Shown: positions 16,384 through 24,165 of the stretch, piece by piece | Numbering within the stretch: the stretch's first letter is position 1 | Layout: each line of letters begins with the position of its first letter | NCBI GenBank assembly: GCA_032620915.1 | Contig: CP136052.1 | Span: 2,720,001-2,784,000, forward strand | Direction of reading: 5' to 3' | From: Oscillospiraceae bacterium NTUH-002-81 | Lineage (GTDB): Bacteria; Bacillota; Clostridia; Lachnospirales; Lachnospiraceae | Length of the DNA stretch: 64,000 nucleotides | Program-made: the position numbers and the translations under genes | Notes under the pieces: generated by a model | What the model was told of the DNA's origin: nothing | What the model saw: the letters and a program-made list of their open reading frames with translations, nothing else | Database searches by the model: none

Positions 16384-19300
16384 ATGAGAAAACACTACCA
16401 CCGCTTTGCTGCGTTTCTGCTTTCGGCAGTAATGATACTGTCCACGGCATTTGGCTCAGCAAGCACCGTTTTGGCGGCAGACGCTCCGCCTACAACGATC
16501 ACCAACTGTGAAGTTACCGGCTATTTTCCTGAAATTCTGAATCTAGGGTTTGATGATACAACCTGGACAAGTGCAATTACTTCCGTCACAGTAAACGGAA
16601 CTCCCTTTTCCAAAGGATCGCCTTCTTTCGGAGGCAGTGAAAACCTCTGGGAAACCGGAACCACATACGGCAGTGAAAACTATCACGCCTTAAAAATTGT
16701 AAACAACAACATTTCTTATCCGGCAACCATCGTAATCTCCGCAGACAATTACGAGGATCTGACCGTTAATGTCACCAAAAATGCATCTGTATATCCTTAC
16801 GTTTACACAGCTTCTATTGTAGGCGGAGAAACACCCACAGAGCCAGACGAGAAGCCATCTTACACAGTGACGGTTGCCACTACTGAAAACGGAACGGTAT
16901 CTGTGGATAAAACATCTGCAAAAGAGGGAGAGACCGTCACCGTAACGACAGAACCCGCCGAAAATTATACACTGGATGCCATCAGCGTTGCAGACAGCAC
17001 AGGTGCCTCGGTTTCCGTAAGTGAAAATGCCTTCACCATGCCGGCATCCAATGTTACGGTAAGTGCAGCGTTCAAAAGCACTGCTCCGGTAACCCCTTCT
17101 GAGGATGCCAAGATTTCTCTTGATCAGATTTCCGTCACCTCCGATTGGGGCGACTACAACTGGCTTTTCACCTTCGGAGATGCAGCAGACTACGTTTCCA
17201 AGATCACTGGTGTTTCCGTGAACGGCACAGCCTGGAAAGCACAGACATACAAGCCTTCCTCCGGCGGTGCTTATTATCCCAATACCAATGACCAGCAGCT
17301 GATATTTTGCGTAGACAGCTACGGAACCATCCCTGCGATAAAAGATGGCGATGTGCTTACCATCACAGCTGACGGTTATCAGGCACTGACTTTCAAAATA
17401 TCCATTGATGACAATGGAAAGCTTACCGTTTCCGAGGCTGGCTCAACAGATCCTTCTACTCCTACCGAGCCTTCTGAGGACAAAGAAATCACCCTTGCCC
17501 AGGTATCCGTTTCTCAGGACTTCTTCGGCAATGACTGGTATTTCACTTTCGCAAACGCCGATGATTATGTTTCCAAAATCAAAGAAATCACTGTCAACGA
17601 AACCGTATGGGAAAAGAAAAACAACAGTGTTTCCAGCGGCGGCGCTTACCGCGCCAACGCTTCCGAAAACCGCCTGGAGTTTTCCGTAAAGGATTTTTCT
17701 CCCAGCCCGGTGATCGGCGTGTTAAAGAGCGGCGATGTGATTACCATTACAGCCGACGGGTACAAGCAGCTGACCTTTAAAATGGTCATCGATACCAACG
17801 GCAAAGTATCCCTTGTAGAAGATGACGGACAGGGTGATCCTTACCAGCTCCATGTAAAAATCGTAGGCAACTTTGAATCCGCTTTCGTCGGACAGAAAAA
17901 CTACGATGGCATCAGCGGCGCATCTCAGTCTGTCAATGCAAGCAAAAACAGCAATGTTACCGTCTTTGGCGCACTGACAGAAAAGGATGTGGAACCCACT
18001 GACGATGACTGGGAAGAACTTGACGCTTCCTCCTCCGGCCATACGCTCAATATTAACGGAAGCAAATGCAAAGTAAATATTGTCCCTGATACGGAAAATG
18101 GAACTTCCGCAGAAAGCAGCAGTGGTATGGCTGGTGTTTTCATGCCTGCAATCAGCAGCGCTTTAACCTTAGACGGAACGCCAAAAGATCCCGGTACTTA
18201 TCTGATTTCCATTGATATTACCGACGACCAGGGCCGTACTGCTACCAGTAACGCACTTCCGTTCCGTATTTATGCCGGAGATGAGAAGCTGGCAGACCGT
18301 CTCGTACTGGAAAATCTCACCCAGACCCAGGACGGCAAATATATGTGGAATATCATGGAGCCCTGGTCCATCAGCGCTTTTGGCAGCAATGTAGCCGGCG
18401 AAGACGAAAGCGTTCGCGTACCGGCTGAAGTGAAAGCATGGTACGGCTCCAATACCAGCGGTACTTATGGATTCCTTGGTTATGACATTCCCTGGGCAGA
18501 TGTCCAGAAAGGCAACATTCCCCAGACGTTATACATTCCTGCAGGCTGTGATCTGACCTTCGTCAATATGGAAATCCTCAGCAGTGTGAAGATCGTCGTG
18601 GAAAACGGTGGAAAACTGAATTTAATGGATTCTACTGTACAAGGTATCATCGAAGTAAAAAATGGCGGCACGTTCTCTATGAACTACGATTCCTTTAATA
18701 AGGACTTCGTAACAGGCGCTTCTATCTGCGGACAGCTTCGTCTGGAAGATGGCGCGACTCTGGAAAATGCTGCAATCTATTCCCACAGCAATTACCTGGC
18801 AAACGGAGACCTGGTAGATCGAAATATTTCTGATCCTGTTGTCTCTGCTACAGGAAATATTGCAGTAAAAGGCATCGTTGCTATCAAGGGCGAAGATGAC
18901 GGTCCCGGCATTGGTCAGATGGGTCTCCGTATAAAGGACGGAACCCTCACTTTAGAAGAGGGCGCTACGCTGGTTGCGATTGGCGGCGAAGGAAACATCA
19001 ACAACAATGACGGTGGAACTGCCCTTGACTTAGATAACGCTACGATTACAGGCAAAGGCAAACTGGTCGGCATCGGCGGCAGCGTGCTCTTCGGAAACGG
19101 CGGCACAGCGATCACCGGCAACGGTACGATTTCCACCAAAGAAATCTTCCTGCGGGGCGCAACAGCTTCCGGCAACAGCAACCCGGGAAAAGCTGCTGAC
19201 AGCAATGTAAAGATCCTCAGCCCGAATCAATCCGTGGAAAACGGCCAGCAGAAGGAACTTGGCAGTAATGATCCCCTCGCAGATCTGTACTGGAAAACAG

Positions 19301-19908
19301 GCAGTAGTCCCCTTCCGCCGCTGGCAAAATACACCACCAGCCCTGTGCCGACCTTCACGGTTACTTACACGGACGGCGTAGATGGCGAGGAAATCTTCGC
19401 TGATCAGGTATACAGCGATCTGGTGACCGGTGCAGATACCCCTGCTTATAACGGAACCCCCGCACGGGAAGGCTACACCTTCAAGGGCTGGGATCCGCAG
19501 GTAGCCGCTACGGTATCCGCAAATGCTACTTACACCGCACAGTGGGAGAAAAACACCAATCCTGAAAATCCGAGCAACCCGTCAAACCCGAGCAATCCGG
19601 CGAACCCAAGCAATCCGACGAACCCGAGTAACCCGTCCAATCCCAGCAACCCGAGCAATCCCAGCAACCCGAGCAATCCGAGTAATCCGTCCAATCCGAC
19701 AACGCCTTCCGAGACAACGGATAACGGCGGACATCACCACTCCGGCAGCTCTGACAACACTGCTGCGGAACAGACGACAACCACCAGCAGCACAGCAGTC
19801 AAGACCGGCGACGAAAGCCCTGTTCTTCTGCTGACACTGCTCCTGCTGGCAGCCGCAGTGCTTACCGGTATGGTGGCTTACAGAATCCGCAGACGGAACT
19901 ATAAATAA
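16384..19908 (+). CDS. Large secreted, probably wall-anchored repeat protein
   Basis: Protein of 1174 aa. A signal peptide (about residues 1-31, ending VLAAD) is followed by three related modules (about 38-135, 243-352, 367-479). Each has VNGT or VNET and an ITADGY or similar turn, resembling the Shr-like hemoprotein-interacting domain (formerly DUF1533). Between the first two is a divergent InlB-type repeat (about 158-230). A mixed beta region (487-635), a beta-helix-like stretch (640-972) and a Listeria/Bacteroides repeat (990-1055, REGYTFKGWDP) come next. The C-terminus has an Asn-Pro-Ser stalk (1059-1103), a His/Thr-rich linker, VKTGD, a hydrophobic segment and RIRRR, a variant sortase signal. 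It is probably an adhesin or ligand-binding wall protein. Its ligand is unknown and no sortase gene is in the window. Confidence 0.85.
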   Translation: MRKHYHRFAAFLLSAVMILSTAFGSASTVLAADAPPTTITNCEVTGYFPEILNLGFDDTTWTSAITSVTVNGTPFSKGSPSFGGSENLWETGTTYGSENYHALKIVNNNISYPATIVISADNYEDLTVNVTKNASVYPYVYTASIVGGETPTEPDEKPSYTVTVATTENGTVSVDKTSAKEGETVTVTTEPAENYTLDAISVADSTGASVSVSENAFTMPASNVTVSAAFKSTAPVTPSEDAKISLDQISVTSDWGDYNWLFTFGDAADYVSKITGVSVNGTAWKAQTYKPSSGGAYYPNTNDQQLIFCVDSYGTIPAIKDGDVLTITADGYQALTFKISIDDNGKLTVSEAGSTDPSTPTEPSEDKEITLAQVSVSQDFFGNDWYFTFANADDYVSKIKEITVNETVWEKKNNSVSSGGAYRANASENRLEFSVKDFSPSPVIGVLKSGDVITITADGYKQLTFKMVIDTNGKVSLVEDDGQGDPYQLHVKIVGNFESAFVGQKNYDGISGASQSVNASKNSNVTVFGALTEKDVEPTDDDWEELDASSSGHTLNINGSKCKVNIVPDTENGTSAESSSGMAGVFMPAISSALTLDGTPKDPGTYLISIDITDDQGRTATSNALPFRIYAGDEKLADRLVLENLTQTQDGKYMWNIMEPWSISAFGSNVAGEDESVRVPAEVKAWYGSNTSGTYGFLGYDIPWADVQKGNIPQTLYIPAGCDLTFVNMEILSSVKIVVENGGKLNLMDSTVQGIIEVKNGGTFSMNYDSFNKDFVTGASICGQLRLEDGATLENAAIYSHSNYLANGDLVDRNISDPVVSATGNIAVKGIVAIKGEDDGPGIGQMGLRIKDGTLTLEEGATLVAIGGEGNINNNDGGTALDLDNATITGKGKLVGIGGSVLFGNGGTAITGNGTISTKEIFLRGATASGNSNPGKAADSNVKILSPNQSVENGQQKELGSNDPLADLYWKTGSSPLPPLAKYTTSPVPTFTVTYTDGVDGEEIFADQVYSDLVTGADTPAYNGTPAREGYTFKGWDPQVAATVSANATYTAQWEKNTNPENPSNPSNPSNPANPSNPTNPSNPSNPSNPSNPSNPSNPSNPSNPTTPSETTDNGGHHHSGSSDNTAAEQTTTTSSTAVKTGDESPVLLLTLLLLAAAVLTGMVAYRIRRRNYK
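19560..19698 (+). repeat. Asn-Pro-Ser triplet repeat in the surface protein stalk
   Basis: About fifteen nine-base units code for N-P-S, with a few N-P-A and N-P-T variants. Units differ in synonymous codons, so the repeat is conserved in protein more than in DNA. Such tracts can change length between strains. Confidence 0.85.
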
Positions 19909-19992
19909 AGAGCAAACCTAACAGATAAAAGAGCATATCGCAACGCTCTATGCAACTGCTTCAAGATATCATGCAGCTGATAAGGCGTACCA

Positions 19993-20029
19993 AAGGGATC
20001 TGATCCATATCGGAATCAGATCCCTTTTT
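19993..20029 (+). terminator. Terminator of the surface protein gene
   Basis: GGGATCTGAT and ATCAGATCCC form a perfect 10-bp stem, followed by TTTTTC. Confidence 0.9.
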
Positions 20030-20245
20030 CTGACTTTTTCCTGCATTTCAGCAAATAAACGTAATTACATATAAAGAAATATTTTTATATCTCTATCTCT
20101 CTTTTCATTTTCTTTCATCTCTGTTTTTACTATATCAGTCGTTGTAAACAAAATCATTTCTTTGTCGTTTTTCTGTTTTATTTTGCATAATTTTATGCAA
20201 TTATCTCGCATTTTCATCTCACCATAGGATGTAATTTTCTATTAC
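20030..20245. other. AT-rich intergenic stretch, no gene seen
   Basis: Between the surface protein terminator and the Hsp20 terminator. No start codon with a ribosome binding site and no recognisable motif on either strand. Confidence 0.6.
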
Positions 20246-20282
20246 AAAAAAAGAGCACCGGAATCTCCTTCCAATGCTCTTT
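20246..20282 (-). terminator. Terminator of the Hsp20 gene
   Basis: On the minus strand AGAGCATTGGAA pairs with TTCCGGTGCTCT (two G-T pairs), followed by seven T. Confidence 0.8.
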
Positions 20283-20340
20283 GCTGTATTTCTTTTCAGG
20301 TATTCACCATGTCTTTTATCATTTGCGGTAATCGACTGTC

Positions 20341-20763
20341 TTACTCAATGGCGATGTATTTCTTCTTCTCCTCAATCTTCTTGGACGGCAGCTTCGGGAA
20401 TACCAGCCGCAGAATGCCATCCTGGTAAGCGGCATGGATATCTTCCTGCTCTACCCCTTCTCCCACATAGAAGCTTCTCTGACACGTTCCGTGATAGCGC
20501 TCCTGGAAAATATAGTTGCTGCCCTCGCCTCTGTTCTCCTGGCTCTTCTTCTCCGCCCGGATGGTCAGATAACCGTCCGCCAGCTCTGCCTTGATATCCT
20601 CCTTGGCAAATCCCGGCAGATCCATGTCCAGGATGTAATTGCCATCCTTCTCCTGCACATCAGTCTTCATCAGCGTGTTGCTGAAATCTCTTCTCCCTGA
20701 AAATGGTGTATCAAAAAAGTCATCAAATAATCCTAATCCATATGTTTTGCTCGGCACTAACAT
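20341..20763 (-). CDS. Hsp20/alpha-crystallin small heat shock protein
   Basis: Protein of 140 aa. The alpha-crystallin domain spans about residues 30-130, with the DLPGFAKEDIKAEL edge strand and DGILRLVFPK near its end. An IxI-like IAIE tail replaces a longer C-terminal extension. It acts in the cytoplasm as an ATP-independent holdase. I chose ATG 20763 because AAGGAGGTAG lies just upstream; an upstream in-frame start adds 22 unconserved residues. It is monocistronic with its own promoter and terminator. Confidence 0.9.
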   Translation of the reverse strand: MLVPSKTYGLGLFDDFFDTPFSGRRDFSNTLMKTDVQEKDGNYILDMDLPGFAKEDIKAELADGYLTIRAEKKSQENRGEGSNYIFQERYHGTCQRSFYVGEGVEQEDIHAAYQDGILRLVFPKLPSKKIEEKKKYIAIE

Positions 20764-20800
20764 AAAAACTACCTCCTTCGCCGTTTTTTGTTCTATATGT

Positions 20801-20829
20801 ACTATATCATATATTGTTTTCTCTGTCAA
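20801..20829 (-). promoter_or_regulatory. Promoter of the Hsp20 gene
   Basis: On the minus strand TTGACA, a 17-base spacer, then TATAGT. No CIRCE inverted repeat (TTAGCACTC type) was seen, so regulation by HrcA is not indicated. Confidence 0.8.
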
Positions 20830-20984
20830 TAAAGCCCTTGATGTTCACAATTTATTCATTTTTATTTCAAAAAACATTCATGAACGCAACACGATTTCTT
20901 CATTTCTCTCCCATATAATAATAGCATAGAAACAAAGAAAGACCTCTTCAAGTAATACTTTTTAAATAAACTTTTTCATAATAA

Positions 20985-21011
20985 ATGCCAGGTAAGCAGC
21001 TTACCTGGCAT
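20985..21011 (-). terminator. Terminator of the CLC gene
   Basis: ATGCCAGGTAAGC and GCTTACCTGGCAT form a nearly perfect stem followed by TTTATTAT on the minus strand. Confidence 0.75.
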
Positions 21012-21033
21012 CCTCCCTTTCTCGGGATATTTT

Positions 21034-22284
21034 CTATTTACTCTTCCGATTGATGAACTCCGTTTTTACCTTGGAATACATGATCTTCTGGTCGTGATAC
21101 AGGCTGTAATAGCCGGACAGCATATAGCTGATGGACACGGCGATGGCATAATAGAGCATGCCCTCGAAGCCAAACATTTCAAAACTGATGAGCAGCGTGG
21201 AGATCGGGCAGTTGGTGACGCCGCAGAACACCGCCGCCATGCCTGCCGCACCGTACAGCGCCGGAGACAGCCCCAGCATCTGGCCGAACAGGGCGCCAAA
21301 AGTGGCGCCCACGCAGAAGGACGGCACGATCTCTCCGCCTTTGAAACCGCAGCCCAGGGTAATGGCGGTCAGGATCATTTTCAAAAGAAAGGCCTCCGGC
21401 CGCACTTCTCCCTCCAGCGCCCGCTCGATCAGCGGAATGCCTGCACTGGAGTAATCCTGGGTGCCAAGAAGCAGGGTGATGGCCAGAATCAGTGCGCCGC
21501 CCACCGCCGCTTTCACGTACGGATTGGAAAATTTCTTAAACTGTGCGCCTACCTGATGGAGCATGACACAAAATACAATGCTGATGATGGCACAAAGGAT
21601 ACCCAGCAGTACGGCTGCCCCTGCCGTTGTTCCGGTAAATTCCGGAACCTCCAGCACCGGAAAAGCCTCCGGCTGCATACCAAAATACAGTGCCAGACGG
21701 GATGCCACGATGGATGCGCAAACACAGGGCACCAGCGCTGCATAGTGCATGATACCCACGCTGGCCACCTCCATGGGGAAAACAGCTGCCGCCAGCGGCG
21801 TGCCAAACAGCGCAGAGAAAGCGGCACTCATACCGCACATGACCATGAGACCCCGGTCTTTATCATCAAACCGGAACCAACGGCCCAGCTGCTCGCCGAT
21901 ACTGCCGCCCAGCTGCAGTGCCGCCCCTTCCCGGCCGGCAGAACCGCCCACCAGATGGGTGATGAGTGTGGACACGATGATCAGCGGCGCCATATAGAGG
22001 GGTACCTCTTCCTTGGCATGGATGGCTTCCAGCACCAGGTTCGTTCCCCGGGGATTATATACATGAAACAGGTGGTACAATCCAATGATGGCCACGCCGC
22101 CCACCGGCAGCAGCCAAATGATCCATGGGTGTGCCGCCCGGCAGCCATTGACAAAGGTCATGCCCTTGCCGAACAGGACGCCCACCAGTCCTACCAGCAC
22201 ACCGGTGATCCCGGCCACGATGAGCCATCGGATCATGCCCAGCAGATTTTCCAGAAATTCCTGCAGATCTTCTTTCGTAAACAT
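21034..22284 (-). CDS. CLC family chloride channel/antiporter
   Basis: Protein of 416 aa with about ten to twelve membrane segments. Selectivity motifs are GSAGREGAALQLGGSIG (GREGP-like, with Ala for Pro, gating Glu present) and GGEIVPSFCVGA (GGxxxP). The gating glutamate suggests H+/Cl- exchange rather than a pure channel. There is no C-terminal CBS or TrkA-C domain. It lies alone between terminators. Possible roles are acid tolerance or anion homeostasis, inferred only from the family. GAGGGGG lies upstream of the ATG. Confidence 0.9.
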   Translation of the reverse strand: MFTKEDLQEFLENLLGMIRWLIVAGITGVLVGLVGVLFGKGMTFVNGCRAAHPWIIWLLPVGGVAIIGLYHLFHVYNPRGTNLVLEAIHAKEEVPLYMAPLIIVSTLITHLVGGSAGREGAALQLGGSIGEQLGRWFRFDDKDRGLMVMCGMSAAFSALFGTPLAAAVFPMEVASVGIMHYAALVPCVCASIVASRLALYFGMQPEAFPVLEVPEFTGTTAGAAVLLGILCAIISIVFCVMLHQVGAQFKKFSNPYVKAAVGGALILAITLLLGTQDYSSAGIPLIERALEGEVRPEAFLLKMILTAITLGCGFKGGEIVPSFCVGATFGALFGQMLGLSPALYGAAGMAAVFCGVTNCPISTLLISFEMFGFEGMLYYAIAVSISYMLSGYYSLYHDQKIMYSKVKTEFINRKSK

Positions 22285-22448
22285 TCCGTTTACCCCCTCT
22301 CATATCCTAGAATAGCATACCCGCGTTTTTCTGTCAAAACTTCCGTTCTTTGTTTCGCATCTTCCGAAATACTCTTTATTTTTTTCTGTCGTCGCATGTG
22401 AATTTCATGATTTTTTCTTTTTCATATATGGAAGCAAAGTTTTTCCTG

Positions 22449-22477
22449 TTGATTTTCTTTTTCTCCTGTGCTAATAT
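22449..22477 (+). promoter_or_regulatory. Promoter of the T-box transcript
   Basis: TTGATT, a 17-base spacer, then TAATAT. The predicted start near 22484 is directly before T-box Stem I. Confidence 0.75.
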
Positions 22478-22484
22478 AAGGCAA

Positions 22485-22806
22485 ACGAAAAAGGCAGTGA
22501 AGAGAAGAAGTACCCATATGCAGACGCTTCAGAGAGAAGGCGGACGCTGCGAGCCTTTGCAAAACATATGGGGAAGCAGTCTTGGAGCTTTGGACCGAGC
22601 GGAACGCGCTTGCCGCCTTACATTTGCAGGCAGCCGATCCGGGTAGACTTCAACGGGTATTCCTCCGTTATCAGGAAACGGTATCACCCATGTGTGCACC
22701 ATGGACGTACCGGCTAAGCGCAGAGATTTTTCTCTGAATTCAGGTGGTAACACGGATCAATATTCGCCCTGAGCAGTCAACAGACCGCTCGGGGTTTTCT
22801 TTTTTA
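22485..22806 (+). ncRNA. T-box riboswitch, probably alanine-specific
   Basis: Landmarks in order: the GAAGAGAAGAAGTA Stem I base with AGTA turn; CCCATATG pairing with CATATGGG; AGAGAG and a GGACGCTGCGA distal loop; the T-box AGGTGGTAACACGG at 22742-22755; then a terminator CCCTGAGC/GCTCGGGG (22767-22794) with TTTTCTTTTTT. The likely specifier is GCA at 22576-22578, an alanine codon opposite the AGTA turn. The TGGT bulge fits a tRNA ending ACCA, as tRNA-Ala does. Uncharged tRNA should stop termination and raise expression of the aminotransferase downstream. The specifier was assigned by eye. Confidence 0.85.
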
Positions 22807-22852
22807 CACGCCATTTTCGCAGGTATTCTAAAAAGTAAAGGAGTTCTTTATT

Positions 22853-24070
22853 ATGAAAAATTTTAAAAAATCCTCAAAACTCGACCATGTTTGTTATGAT
22901 ATCCGCGGGCCGGTGATGGACGAGGCAAACCGTCTCATCGCCCAGGGCTGCGAAATCCTGAAGCTGAATATCGGCAACCCGGCCCCGTTTTCGCTGATGG
23001 CGCCGGAATTTATCCCGGAGCAGATGACGTCTTCTCTTTACGCCTCAGAGGGCTACTCGGATTCCAAGGGCATTCTGCCCGCCAGAGAGGCCATTGCCGC
23101 TTACTGCGCCAAGAAAGGCATTGTGGACGTTACCTCGGACGACGTGTATACCGGCAACGGCGTCAGCGAGCTGATCACCATGGTGATGCAGGGGCTCCTG
23201 GACAGCGGCGACGAGGTGCTGCTGCCCGCCCCGGATTACCCGCTGTGGACAGCTTCCGTGGTACTGGCTGGCGGCACAGCTGTCCATTATATCTGCGATG
23301 AATCCTCCAACTGGTACCCGGACATCGAGGATATGCGCCGGAAAATCACGCCAAACACCAAGGCCATCGTCATCATCAACCCGAACAATCCCACCGGCGC
23401 CATGTATCCGCCGGAGGTGCTGGAAAAGATTGCCCAGCTGGCAAGAGAGCACGGCCTGATCCTGTTTTCCGATGAGATTTACGACCGGCTGGTGATGGAT
23501 GGCAAAAAGCACACGTCCATCGCTTCCCTGGCACCGGATGTGTTCACCATCACCATGAACGGTCTGTCCAAATCCCACCGGGTAGCCGGTTTCCGTATCG
23601 GCTGGATGTGCTTAAGCGGCCCGAAAGACCATGTGAAAGACTACATCGAAGGCCTGAACCTGCTGTCCTCCATGCGGCTCTGTTCCAACGTACCTGCCCA
23701 GCAGATCGTTGCTCCGGCCCTGGAATCCTGGCCCGAGGAAGACCCGGTACTACTGCCCGGCGGCCGCATTTACGAGCAGCGAAAAGTCATCACCTCCATG
23801 TTAAACGATATCCCCGGTGTCAGCGTTACGCACCCGGATGCAGCTTTTTACGTGTTCCCGAAGCTGGACGTGAAACGGTTCGGCATCACCGACGATGAGC
23901 AGTTTGTGCTGGATTTTCTCCGGGAAAAACATGTGCTTCTCGTCCACGGCGGCGGCTTCCACTGGCCCAACCCCGATCACTTCCGTATCGTGTATCTGCC
24001 GGAGGTATCCGTGCTGGAGCGCTCCATGCAGAAGCTGGGAGAATTCCTGGACGGGTATCATCAGTATTAA
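22853..24070 (+). CDS. Alanine-type aminotransferase (AlaA/AlaT-like)
   Basis: Protein of 405 aa, a fold I PLP enzyme. Key residues are in INPNNPTGAMY, FSDEIYDRL and NGLSKSHRVAGFRIGW (PLP Lys), with the C-terminal FRIVYLPE Arg. It resembles bacterial AlaA, which makes alanine from pyruvate and glutamate. The upstream T-box with an alanine specifier supports this: expression should rise when alanyl-tRNA is scarce. GGAG lies before the ATG. Monocistronic, closed by a strong terminator. Confidence 0.85.
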   Translation: MKNFKKSSKLDHVCYDIRGPVMDEANRLIAQGCEILKLNIGNPAPFSLMAPEFIPEQMTSSLYASEGYSDSKGILPAREAIAAYCAKKGIVDVTSDDVYTGNGVSELITMVMQGLLDSGDEVLLPAPDYPLWTASVVLAGGTAVHYICDESSNWYPDIEDMRRKITPNTKAIVIINPNNPTGAMYPPEVLEKIAQLAREHGLILFSDEIYDRLVMDGKKHTSIASLAPDVFTITMNGLSKSHRVAGFRIGWMCLSGPKDHVKDYIEGLNLLSSMRLCSNVPAQQIVAPALESWPEEDPVLLPGGRIYEQRKVITSMLNDIPGVSVTHPDAAFYVFPKLDVKRFGITDDEQFVLDFLREKHVLLVHGGGFHWPNPDHFRIVYLPEVSVLERSMQKLGEFLDGYHQY

Positions 24071-24078
24071 GAATAGCA

Positions 24079-24126
24079 AAACAGCAGTGCAACCCCGATC
24101 TGTGTCGGAACTGCACTGCTGTTTCT
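24079..24126 (+). terminator. Terminator of the aminotransferase gene
   Basis: AACAGCAGTGCA pairs with TGCACTGCTGTT, followed by TCTCACTTTTC. The symmetric stem may also end the convergent glutamine synthetase transcript. Confidence 0.85.
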
Positions 24127-24165
24127 CACTTTTCTATACTTTTTCTTTCGGAGGGTTTGCAAAAA

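Noticed and set aside
19560..19698. CRISPR-like short repeat array
   Set aside because: The repeats are in-frame Asn-Pro-Ser codons inside the surface protein, with no spacers.
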